From the NCBI GenBank assembly GCA_036874045.1, contig CM072336.1, forward strand, positions 12,395,001 to 12,459,000: 64,000 bases of DNA, written 5' to 3'. The position numbers and the translations under genes are program-made. Origin of the DNA: Cymodocea nodosa (Eukaryota; Streptophyta; Magnoliopsida; Alismatales; Cymodoceaceae). This document shows, in pieces, positions 48,799 to 59,453 of the stretch (its first letter is position 1; each line of letters begins with the position of its first letter). The notes beneath the pieces were generated by a model that saw only the letters and a list, made by a program, of their open reading frames with translations, was not told the origin of the DNA and did no database searches.

Positions 48799-50120
48799 AT
48801 GACCATCAACACAATGCCTTGGTATGCAGACATAGTTAATTACTTAGTAACTGGTTTAACACCTAAGGATTGGAATAGACAGGATAAAAAATTATTTTTC
48901 TCGAGAGTAAACTATTACTATTGGGAAGACCCATACTTATTTAAAAAATGTCCTGATTTGGTTTTAAGGAGGTGTGTTCCAGAAACTGAATATCCGAGTA
49001 TATTGTCTTTCTGTCATGATCGAGCTTGTGGAGGGCATTTTGGTTCAGGGAAAACTATTGTAAAAATTCTGCAATGTGGGTTTTATTGGCCAACACTATT
49101 CAAAGATGCTCATAAATATTGCTTAAGTTGTTTAGGATTTCACCAAATAGGAAGAATATCAAAGAGGAATATGATGCCTCTTAATCCTATTGTTGAGGTT
49201 GAAATCTTTGATGTGTGGGGAATAGATTTTATGGGTCCATTTCCTATGTCTAATCAATTTAATTACATATTGTTGGGGGTGGATTATGTATCTAAATGGA
49301 TAGAAGCTATTCCTACAAAAACTAATGACAACAAAGTGGTAATATAATTTATACGAACAAATATATTTGCCAGATTTGGAATACCTAAAGCTATTATCAA
49401 TGATAGAGGAACTCATTTCTGTAATAGAAGTTTTGAAGCCTTAATGAAGAAATATGGAGTAAACCACAAAATTGCAACATCATATCATTCGCAAACAAGT
49501 GGACAAGTAGAAAGTGCTAACAAACAAATTAAGTTAATCTTAGAAAAAGTAGTAAATCCTACTAGAACAGATTGGGCTAATAGATTGATAGATACACGTT
49601 GGGCTTATAGAACTGCTTATAAGACAAGCTTAGGTATGTCACCTTTTAGGCTATTATATGGAAAAAGGTATCATTTACTTGCTGAAATAGAACATAAAGC
49701 TTATTGGGCATTAAAAACTTTGAATACTAATTTAAATCAAGCTTCTAAAAATAGAAAAAATGCAACTAATTGAATTAGAAGAATTTAGAAATGAAGTTTA
49801 TTCGAAAACTATAGGAGAAAAAGAGAAAATGAAATTCTAGCATGATAGGAAAATTATTCCAAAAAGCTTTGAAATAGGACAATAAGTATATCTTTATATG
49901 GCTAGACTCCACAACCATCCAGGAAAATTAAGATCTAGATGGGCAGAATCTTACATAGTTCGAAATATTTATCCTTATGGAGCTATTGAAATTGAAAATC
50001 CTAAAAATTAGAATATATTTAAAGTAAATGGACAAAGACTTTGACCTATTTTGAAAACACCAAAAAGCTCCTTTGGAATTATAGAAGAAGTCAGAGTAGA
50101 GGACTACTCGAGCTTTACTT
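48799..50120 (+). pseudogene. Athila integrase, plus-strand element
   Basis: 48799-49347 holds the H2-C2 zinc region ([25 protein letters not shown]) and [10 protein letters not shown]. 49360-49773 holds DRGTHFCN and SGQVESANKQIK. Later codons to about 50120 are broken by several stops. The order and wording match the minus-strand copy. Confidence 0.9.
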
Positions 50121-50715
50121 AGTAAGAAATCAGTTTTTATGTTTATATATAAAAAAAAAACACACACACACACATTAATATATATATATATATATATATT
50201 TATAATATAAAAATCGTTGCGATTCAACCGACCGAATCCATCGGTATGACCGGAACATAAAAAATATGTATATTAATTTTCAGAAAAAAAGTTGGTTTTA
50301 CCGAAACATAGAATCGGTTCAACCGAAAAAAAATTAGGTCTGACCAAAACATCGTATCGGTTAAACCGGTAAAAAAAAAAAAAAACCGAAAAACTATTAT
50401 CTATAGTACTTTTATTATTATATCTGTTTGTACGGGGAGTCCATTAAGTTACGCCTAACTCAACGAGCTTACTCCGTTGAGTCTTGAGTTAGTCAACGAG
50501 CTTATTTTGTTGAGTTAACTGTATCTCAATGGAGTACTGTAGCTAAGACCGCGGATAAGAGAGTAATAGTTTGTTTGGGAAATGACCCGATTACCCGCCT
50601 AAACTTAGGGTTTATTTATCTTAAACCTAGGGTTTTAGGGGCATTATCTGGCAAATCATTTAGAATCTAGAATAGTAGAAATCAGAGCGATTCTGTGTTG
50701 TTGTGTAACTCCACG
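50121..50715 (+). other. Noncoding region between integrase and accessory gene, plus-strand Athila
   Basis: Contains a CA then TA microsatellite (50158-50200), CGGTTGAACCG-like words (50220-50390) and GTTGAGTTA / TAACTCAAC pairs (50440-50530). Confidence 0.7.
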
Positions 50716-52905
50716 ATGAGGAAGATGACGTCTGAATTCTGGGAAGATGTAGTGGACACCGCACAGTTTCTGAAGGAATCCGAAGAATGGCACACGCGGT
50801 AAAAGATCCGGAATACAACAAGAGAGAAAGAGCTACAAAAGGTAGAATCAAAACTCTTTAACTTGAGGAAAGTTTTAGTTGAGTTAGAAATACAAATACC
50901 ACAGATAATGGAGACACGAATTAGAGTGGCAACTGAAATTGCAGTTAGCAAAGAAAGAAAAATCCAGCCAAACAATGAAGTAGCCCTAGAGCTAATTCAA
51001 CGTAAAGCCAGATTGTGGTTTAAGAAACACATTGCTGGTCGAGGAAGCTGGGCAATATGGGAGCAACAACGAGCAAGAGAATAGGAAGAATCAATTACTG
51101 AAAGACCTGTTCCTAAGCAACAACAGTCAGGACCTCCGGTTCAGCCAACAGAGCCATTGCCACGATTAGCATTTGTTTGGCCGAGAACTGAAGAAGAAGT
51201 GAAAGAATTTACTAGCTTGGTCAAAATAGCAAGAGACCAAGGTGACATTGAAGAAATAGCTACGGCTAAGACACATATTTTATATGATGCCAATAAGAGA
51301 AGAAGGGCCGAAGAAAAGATGAGGGCCCAATACAAAATAAAGGTTGAGCAGCATCAGGCAGCAACTAAATCAAGTGTTGCAAGAGAAGCTGAGGCTGGTC
51401 CTTCGAGACCAGTAATTATAGAGAAAGTTAAACAGGAAGAGCCAGTACCTGTGGCTCGAAGGCCTGTAAAGCCTACTTTTGTAGATTTAATTTTAGAAGA
51501 AGAAGAGGAAGAACAGGCACAATTAATCAGAAAAAAGAAAGGAAAAGAAAAAATGCTTGAAATTGAGGAAATTAAATCTGAAGTACCAATTTTTCATAGG
51601 GCCTGTGGAGTAAATTTTTATAAACCTGCTATCCGATCTTGAGGAGCAGGAGGAGCAAAGACAAGAAGAAAATTAGGCTGAAATTAGTTTGCGGCCTGTA
51701 TAAGAAGAAACAGAAATTAGGGCAGAAACTGAATTGCCTGTAACTCCATCCCAATCTATTACAGAATCAGAAAGAACAGTAACAGAATAGATTGGTAGTT
51801 AGGAGGAAGAAGAAAGAGTAGAAAATGAAGAGGCTGAAAGAAGCCATTTGGACAAAAATAACTTCACAAATTCCACTGAAGAGCAAGAAACTCTTCAGCA
51901 ATTTATGGAAAGAATTCAAGACAGAGTGGAGAGTTCTGCTAGCTCACCACCACACATAGAAATAGAAATAAAAATTTAGGAATCTATAGAGAATGTTCAA
52001 ATGCAGCCTATAGAAGAGGAATATCAAGAACAAACCCCTCTAGAATAGCAAAGTCACATTCCTGACCCGACTGAAACAACAGTTCTGAATGAAGTACATT
52101 TTTGGAGTCAGGAAGCTTATATCAAATACCAAGAGGTTACGATATTATTTACAGTAGACCAGTAAATTGGGATGGAATGCAAGAAATCAAAGATTTATTT
52201 GAATTCCAAGGTCTACTGTAGTTTATTTCTCAAGAAAGAGGGCATGCAGTTTATGAGAATTTAGTGCTTTGTTTTTATGCAAATTTAAGAGAAGGAGAAG
52301 GAGGATTAATTTCCAACGTGGAGGAAGCTGATGTACAGATAACACCAGAGCTTCTCCACAACATTTTTGGATTGAAGAATGAAGGACTAAAAATTTTGGA
52401 AGACACAACTGCCGTTGAATGGACTGAACAAGAAATCAAGGACAGTTTGACTATCAATCCTAGTGTGCCTTTATTAAACAGATTGAAGCATTTAAATGGT
52501 AAAGCACACATGGTAGCTAACATTCTGATTAAAAATGTCTATCAACGATAGGGCCATGACATAGAATTAAGTCAATTTGTCAATGGGTCACATATGCAGT
52601 TGTAAACAGGATTCAAATAAATTGGTCTACAGTTTTTATCTCCAAGCTAAAAGCAGTAAAGAAAAAAATTGTTTTATGGAGATTTGATTCCACTACTGAT
52701 GGTGGGATTGTATTGATTTCATGAAATGGACATCAAAAAGGATTAGATCAAGAACAATTTCAGTGAAAGAATATAGAAATTTTGTAGCTACAGAGATAAC
52801 TGTACCTTTTGGAGGAATTACAGGAGCTGTAGAAAGAATTAATCAATTAAAACTTCAATAGAAAAACTCCAGAAGGAAGTAGATGAACTTAGGAATAGAG
52901 ATTAA
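50716..52905 (+). pseudogene. Athila accessory gene in the env position, with plant transposon protein-like domain
   Basis: The likely start is the ATG at 50716. Open pieces are 50863-51084, 51157-51642 (161 codons, charged, coiled, ending after HRACGVNFYKPAIRS) and 52264-52551. The last has CFYANLREGEG, ITPELLHNIFGLKNEG and VANILIKNVYQR, the same blocks as in the Sirevirus accessory genes. Between them the reading frame contains many stops, several at former Gln codons. The region is homologous to 1-1155. HRACGVNFYKPAIRS and the following layout recall plant 'putative plant transposon protein' sequences. Its role is unknown; the position is where some Athila elements carry an env-like frame. 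Confidence 0.75.
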
Positions 52906-53998
52906 ATTATATTGTTCGTCTACTTGTATAATTGTATGAAAATGCATGATGTATTTATACTGTAAATTGATTCATATTAATGAATATAATTTTTCAGATG
53001 CTATTTTCATACATGTTTTGGATGTGAAATGAATGGAATTTATTGAATATTATATAATTTGTTAACTTTATGAATGAATATGTAACATATTTAAAATTTG
53101 CTGAATGACAAGATAAATGCTTAAAAAATTTTGCATGTTGCAAGGTAAAATGTAAATTCTGCAAACATAAAATGACCTGCAAGTTAAATCTTTATATAAT
53201 GTTCAGATTTAAACCAATTTTTATTAGAATGATGCATTAATGACATAGATTTAACTTTATTTCAGTTAGCAGAATGAAAAAAAAAAGTAGAGAGAAATTT
53301 ACGAGAGTAAACTTAGAGGTTCCTAAGTGTTAACTCAACGAAGTAAGTTCGTTGAGTTAACCGTAACTCTACGAGGTCAGTAATATAATATAAGGTCACT
53401 CCGTTGAGTTATTTGTAACTCAACGAAGTTAGTCTGTTGAGTTAGCAATAGTAACCGACTGTGTTCCGTTGAGTTATTTGTAACTTAACGAGGTTAGTTC
53501 GTGGATTAAGCAGAACGATTATTCTTTTAACCACGAACGAAACTTCGTCGGCTTAGCGGTTACTAAAATTTGAAATTAATAGTGGTACACGTACCCATAA
53601 AAACAGGAACCACGATGCACATTGCAAGACGCGTTCTTGCAACAAGATTTATTCACTTTATGGATGTACATTATATATATAAATCAGAATGTTATTTATG
53701 AGTTACTAGCACTTTTAAAAGAAAGGAGAATATGTTGGAGGAACTAGAAGGCGAAGCAGCTGATTTGACTTCATCCGACAACAAATATTTACTGAATGGA
53801 AAACTTAAGATTGGTATGTAATTAATCTTCTGCTATTTATTTATGAGCACATGGACTCGTTCTCTAAGCACTAAATGATTAATAAGAAGACCAACCCAGG
53901 AATTTTAATCGCAAAGGAGTACTAAAAAATTTTTTGAACTGAACTTTAACAAAATTCTTTGGGGTGTAGATAACCTTTCTTTAAAAGAGAATGTAGAA
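52906..53998. other. Unassigned region with GTTGAGTTA motifs and one exon-like frame
   Basis: No Athila 3' LTR is recognisable after the accessory gene. 53325-53515 holds a dense set of GTTGAGTTA / TAACTCAAC pairs. A 28-codon frame at 53731-53815 ends at a GTATGT-like donor site and lies 50 bp after a TATATATATAAA-type stretch; I do not recognise it. Confidence 0.45.
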
Positions 53999-54361
53999 AT
54001 GGCTGTTCCAGTAGAAAAACCATTAGGAGAAATTCTGTATTTGGAATTAGTTGATGAACCTTCATGTATTCGATTGCCAAACTTTGAGGGAGATAGGTTT
54101 GAACTGAAATCTAATTATATTAGTCAATTGCCACATTTTCATGAATTAGAAAGAGAGGATGCCTATTATTTCCTTAGAGAGTTTAATGAAGTTTGTCAAA
54201 TGATGAAAATGCCAAACATGAGTATAGATGCTATTAAACTTAGATATATCCCTTTTTCTTTAAAAGACATAGCTAAGAGATGGTTATCTACTCTATCGCC
54301 TGATTCAATTTCTACATGGACTGAATTTTGCTCTGTTTTTCTGGAAAAATATTATCCATGT
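53999..54361 (+). pseudogene. Athila-type gag capsid gene, interrupted by Sirevirus insertion
   Basis: 121 codons with the Retrotrans_gag pattern: acidic start, LPHFHELEREDAYYFLREF, IKLRYIPFSLKDIAKRWL and WTEFCSVFLEKYYP. The match to gypsy capsid is clear and the wording is Athila-like. The frame runs straight into the Sirevirus LTR at 54359, which supplies the stop codon, so the gene was cut by that insertion. This is the only capsid domain of the gypsy type in the window. No LTR or primer site was found just upstream. Confidence 0.85.
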
Positions 54362-55935
54362 TGAGTATTTTTGTTTTGATGATGTGTGCTGAATGAAAAT
54401 AATCATATTTGCTCAATTACTATTGCTTGTGAAAAGAAATTAAAATCATCAATTAATACAGAAAAAGCTTACTGATATAAATACTTGTCTGTATTGGATC
54501 TGAAGTTAATAACTAGTCATTTCGTTGCATTAATTTCTCATTTAGCTAAACGTTAAGTTAACGTGTGTTTTTATTGAAAAGCATGATATGTTTTAATGTT
54601 ATATCTTCTGTATCATGAACAGTGCACGTTTAGACAACTCGTTAAGTTAGAGTTTTGTTTGTATAGAGGTCACGTGAGAACTCGTTAAGTTAGAGGCTTA
54701 AAGGTTAAAATAGGTCACGTGATAACTGGTTATGTTAGTGAGTAAAAGAAGAGACGAACTCGCTAAGTTAGTGTTATACACGTGGTGAAATTATAAGTTA
54801 CGAATGTTGTATTGTATCACGTGAGGTGCACATGTTTAACTCGTTAAGTTAACATAACTAAACGCGTTGAGTTGCTATATTGAACACTAAGGCAACACAT
54901 TAGGTTAGCGTTATAAACTTAAGTTGTTATTTTTGCACGTGGTAAAATTCTTATTATAAAAACATTTGTTTATTACTGGTTCATTGAGTTATCATAACAC
55001 AACGGAGATGGTTCGTTGAGATAGCATAACACCACAGACATAGTTCGTTGAGTTAGCTACAGTACTTGTCACGTGAAATGGCACATGAGGAACTCGTTAA
55101 GTTAGAAACGTTAAGTTATATATATACTTGTGTTACTCGTTTAGTTAACATTAAAGTAACGACTTCTTATTACACTGATGAAAAACTTTTGGACGAGAAG
55201 GTTTATTTTGTAGGAAATTTTTTAGAGATCCAAGATTGATGAATAAAGAAAATTCGAAATATAAACGTGGGTTAGAACGTATGTGTTTCGATGAAGGAAA
55301 AAGAAAAGACATGGAGAAGTGGAAAACTAGTAGTGGTTAAACGTGAAGGATATGCATGAAATGAAGATACAGTATAAAAGGCATAGAATTCTCGTTGATC
55401 AAACCATCCTTGCACACAAAAGAAAAATCTTTTCAAGGATCAAACCATCCCTACACACCAAAAGAAAAATCTTTTTCAGGGATCAAAAACACCTTCTTGG
55501 GGAAAATCTCTCAAGTGGAAGAAAGTTCAGTGAAGCATAAAAAGGTAAGATTTTCGTCACTGAAGATTTGAAGTATCAAAAGAAAGCAAATTCGGTGAAG
55601 CATGAAAAGACAAGATATTCGTCACTGAAGAATTGCTGAAGAAGAAAAAGAAGAAGAAAGATCTCAAACAGGGAGAAAAGTTTTAAATTCCGCAAATTAG
55701 TTTTCTCTGTTTGTAGTTATGAAATTGTTTAGATGATACATGATATCGAAATATAATTGCATCTACAATTTCTGAGGAGAATTGAATTGTATATTGTAAT
55801 TGAAACCTTGAATAAAAATGATTTTATGAAAACAATGTCTCGACTTGTTTTTGAGTTTTAAAGTTTCAATTATATTTCAGAAAATATTAAAAATACACAA
55901 TTCACCCCCCTCTTATGTAGCCATACGATCCTACA
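54359..55935 (+). repeat. 5' LTR of Sirevirus 3
   Basis: Starts TGTTGAG and ends CCTACA, 1577 bp. The first ~190 bp are nearly identical to 63806-64000. More than ten motifs of the GTTAAGTTAG / GTTGAGTTA type occur in 54640-55160. A GAAGAAGAAA tract and a C-rich tract precede the end. Confidence 0.95.
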
Positions 55936-55937
55936 AG

Positions 55938-55950
55938 TAGTATCAGAGCT
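55938..55950 (+). other. Primer-binding site of Sirevirus 3 (tRNA-iMet type)
   Basis: Reads tagtatcagagct, one change from the usual TGGTATCAGAGCT complementary to initiator tRNA-Met, two bases after the LTR. Confidence 0.85.
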
Positions 55951-56135
55951 TTGTTAATAATCTTTGATATAAAATCAATACCAACTTATTTAATATCATT
56001 GCTTATTCTACCTTCCTTGTTTTTAAACAGAAATTAATATCTGAGCATACGTTTAACTTTCTTGATTTAAGGCTCAAGTTGTTTTAAAGTTTTTAGACTG
56101 TTTAAAATCAAATAGGTTGAAAAATCTAAGGTAAA

Positions 56136-57050
56136 ATGGATACTGGAAATGGTAATTTTTCTTTATATGAAGGCCAAAATCTTAATCGTCCTCCTTTATC
56201 TGATGGAATACATTTTGAATATTGGAAATATAAGATGACTATTTTTCTTCAAAGTATAGATCATAAATTGTGGTTCATGTTTTCTAAACCATATACTCCG
56301 TTAACTACTCCTTATAATACTTGGACAATTACTGAAAAAGAAAATGAAACTCTGAATGCTAAGGGCTTAAATATTTTATTTTGTGCATTGAGTTATGAAC
56401 AGTTTAGTAAAGTGTCGGCATATAAATCTGCTTATGAGGTGTGGCATGCATTAGAAGTTTCACATGAAGGTACTTCTCAAGTTAAAGAGACAAAAATAAA
56501 CATGTTGATTCATAAGTATGAACTCTTTAAGATGCATGAAGACGAAAATATTTCTGAGATGTTTTCCAGATTTCTTGATATCATAAACTCTTTACAATGT
56601 TTAGGAAAGAATTTTGAACAGAAGAATTTGGTGAGGAAAATTCTCAGATCCCTAAGTTCTAAATGGTCTCAGAAAGTAACATCAATTGAGGAATCACGAG
56701 ATTTAAATGTTTATACTATGAATGAAATTATAGGAAATTTAACAGCTTATGAAGTTCAATTAAATGAATCACTAAGTCACAACAAACTAAAAATGAAGAA
56801 AGAAATAGCCTTCGAAATTAATTCAGATTCTGATATATCTACTGATTCTGACGAGGATTTGATTTTGCTGACTAGGAAATTCAAGAAAGCATGGAAAGCT
56901 AGGAAACAGCAAAGGAACAAAAATGATAAACCCTCAACGTCAAAATCATTGAATGACAAGAATTCTTCATCCAGAAAGTATGTATGTTACAACTGTAAGA
57001 AACCTGGACATCTTTCTCTAGATTGTCCTATGAGGAAAAATGAAAAGTAA
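56136..57050 (+). CDS. Sirevirus gag capsid and zinc knuckle, Sirevirus 3
   Basis: 304 open codons. The N-terminal half follows the Sirevirus gag pattern (NRPPLSDGIHFEYWKYKM, YEVWHALEVSHEGTSQVKE, MHEDENISEMFSRF). Residues about 283-296 form the CCHC zinc knuckle CYNCKKPGHLSLDC used to bind RNA. It ends at a TAA shortly after the knuckle and is intact to that point. It starts ~200 bp after the primer site. Confidence 0.9.
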   Translation: MDTGNGNFSLYEGQNLNRPPLSDGIHFEYWKYKMTIFLQSIDHKLWFMFSKPYTPLTTPYNTWTITEKENETLNAKGLNILFCALSYEQFSKVSAYKSAYEVWHALEVSHEGTSQVKETKINMLIHKYELFKMHEDENISEMFSRFLDIINSLQCLGKNFEQKNLVRKILRSLSSKWSQKVTSIEESRDLNVYTMNEIIGNLTAYEVQLNESLSHNKLKMKKEIAFEINSDSDISTDSDEDLILLTRKFKKAWKARKQQRNKNDKPSTSKSLNDKNSSSRKYVCYNCKKPGHLSLDCPMRKNEK

Positions 57051-57113
57051 AGTAGGACAAATCAGAAGAAGACGGCTCAGAAAACTTAGAAAAAGTTTTA
57101 CAAGAAAAAGGCT

Positions 57114-58271
57114 TTGAAGGTCACTTGGGATGACACGTCTGAAGAGTCTGAATCTGAGGAATCAGCATCAAAATCTTCACATTCAGATGGAGAACAAGAG
57201 TTAGAAGATGTTGCTCATGTGTGCTTCATGGCAGATGAGTCTGAGGTAATATCTGATCCTGAAAGTCATTCAGATTTCAACTTTGATGAATTATTATGTG
57301 CTTATCATTCATTATTACAAAAACTTAAAGTATGTAAACTGGAAAATAAGAATATTAGAAAATCTTTATCCATTATGGAAGAAGAAAATTGTTTCCTGTC
57401 TACTACTTTAGAAAAGTTTAAATGTGATAATGAAAATCATGCTAGAGATTTGCAAAAATTTAGATTTAATGAATGTATCTTGCATGAACAAATACAAAAT
57501 ATAAATGCTGAAAAATTAAAGATAGAATCTGAAAATGAAATGTTGAGAAACAATATCAATGAACTTGAATTAGAGATAGAAAAATTAAAACTGAGAGAGC
57601 AAGATTTAAATTCTACCTTTGACAAATGGAATTTAAGTCAAACTAAGTTAGATAAACTAACTAGTACCCCTACGGTGTCTTATAAATTTGGCTTAGGATT
57701 TGATTATCCTGAATATCCTGAATCTCAAGCCAATAAAGGATTTATTAGTTGCAGTTCAAGTAAATCTAAGACTAAAATTCCTTTTATTATGAAACAAGGT
57801 AATAAATATGTAGAAGTAGGTACTTCAAGGGATGAATCATGCAGTAATAATATAAATCAATGTGATTTGTCAAATTGTACTTCTAACATGACTATAAATG
57901 TTTCTAAAAATCTTGTTTCTTGTTCTGGAAATTCAGTTTCTAATGTTTCTAAAATTTCAGACAATTGTTGTAAACTGAAAATTCAGAAACCTGAGCATGT
58001 AATTCAATACACTGGTATTAGACCAATTACTCATTCTACATGTGATAAAACAAAAAATTCTTGTGCAGAAAAAGATTTTGTATGTATGGAAAGTGTTAAT
58101 ACAAGTACAAAATCTTGGTACGAACTTACTGAAATAAATAAGCATGACCAAAATAAATTAACATCTGATAAAAATATGTTTGGTCTTGTTATACTACATC
58201 TGAAAACAAAAAGAATGATTGCAAAAGCAATAATGCTATATGTGAGTATGAAGCTAATGATAAATCAATAG
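57114..58271 (+). CDS. Gag-protease spacer with coiled coil, Sirevirus 3
   Basis: 385 open codons downstream of gag. It has an acidic start (SEESESEESA), then a long heptad-like charged region (about residues 65-180) predicted to be a coiled coil, then a serine/asparagine-rich part. This corresponds to the usual polyprotein spacer of Sireviruses and was probably in frame with gag before damage. Confidence 0.75.
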   Translation: MKVTWDDTSEESESEESASKSSHSDGEQELEDVAHVCFMADESEVISDPESHSDFNFDELLCAYHSLLQKLKVCKLENKNIRKSLSIMEEENCFLSTTLEKFKCDNENHARDLQKFRFNECILHEQIQNINAEKLKIESENEMLRNNINELELEIEKLKLREQDLNSTFDKWNLSQTKLDKLTSTPTVSYKFGLGFDYPEYPESQANKGFISCSSSKSKTKIPFIMKQGNKYVEVGTSRDESCSNNINQCDLSNCTSNMTINVSKNLVSCSGNSVSNVSKISDNCCKLKIQKPEHVIQYTGIRPITHSTCDKTKNSCAEKDFVCMESVNTSTKSWYELTEINKHDQNKLTSDKNMFGLVILHLKTKRMIAKAIMLYVSMKLMINQ

Positions 58272-58645
58272 TACTTACAACTAATAAGAATATAAATGAT
58301 AATGTTAAACTATTTTTAAACAAAAAGAAGAAATATGCGTTTAATGAACTTGGTCCTCAACAACATTGGGTACCAAGAAAAAGTTTTTCTTAATTTGTGT
58401 TGCATGAGGAAACAACATCAAAATGGATCTTGGACAGTGGAGCGTCAAGTCACATGACCGGACAAAAAAGTCTATTTCAAAATTTTACAAATACCATGAA
58501 AGGAAGTGTAACATTTGGAAACAAAAGCAAAGATAAAATCATAGGTATGGGCAATGTTCAAATAACTCCTACTTGTGTTATTTCGAATGTACTATTTGTA
58601 GAAAACCTAGGTTTTAATTTGCTGAGTGTCATAAATGGATAAAGG
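58272..58645 (+). pseudogene. Copia protease, Sirevirus 3
   Basis: The 58397-58642 frame has WILDSGASSHMTG with the catalytic DSG, and VTFGNKSKDKIIGMGNV. The sequence right after NLLSV departs from the normal protease-integrase junction; RT-end sequence begins at about 58642. Confidence 0.85.
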
Positions 58646-59453
58646 TATATTTTTAAATCAGGAAAAATATGTAGATGAAATGCTTAAGAAATTTAATTTT
58701 AATGATATAAGGATTTGAGGAACTCCTATGAGTACTACTTTAAAGTTAGATATTGATGACATAGGAAAATCTATAGATCAAAGAAAATACAGAAGTATGA
58801 TTGGTTCTTTACTTTATTTGACTACTAGTAGACTTGATATTATGTTTGCTGTGTGTGTTTGTGCTAGATTTCAATCTAATCCTAAAGAATCACACTTAGT
58901 TGCAGTTAAAAGAATATTTAGATATATACAAGGAACTAAAAATTTTGGACTGTATTATTCTAAGGATAGTTCAATAGATCTTATAGGATATACTGATGCT
59001 GATTATGTAGGATCTAAATCTGATAGAAAGAGTACCAATGGCACATGTCAATTATTGGGAAATAATTTGGTGTCATGGTTTAGTAAAAAGTAAAATTATG
59101 TAGCACTTTCTACTACAGAAGCTGAATATGTTGTTGCTGCACTGTGTTGCACTCAGATTCTGTGGATAAGGCAAACTTTAGAAGATTTTGGATTATCTTA
59201 TGATACAACTGAGATTTATTGTGACAGTAGTTCTGTAATAAATCTTTCCAAAAATCATGTATTACATTCAAGAGCAAAACATATAGAGGTTAGACATCAT
59301 TTTCTAAGAGATAACGTAATTAAAGGAAAAATTAAATTAGAATTTGTGTCTAGTAAAAATCAATTAGCTGATATATTTACAAAACCTCTAGACGAAAATA
59401 CATTATGCAACATTAGATTAAATTTAGGTATTTGTAGGCTATGTGATATGTAA
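58646..59453 (+). pseudogene. RT end and RNase H, Sirevirus 3
   Basis: A short RT tail (KYVDEMLKKF block, about 58670) runs into RNase H with SMIGSLLYLTT, GYTDADYVGSKSDRKST, ALSTTEAEYV and LADIFTKPLDE. One in-frame TAA at 59091-59093 replaces the Gln codon present in Sirevirus 2. Integrase and the RT catalytic core are absent from this element. Confidence 0.85.
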
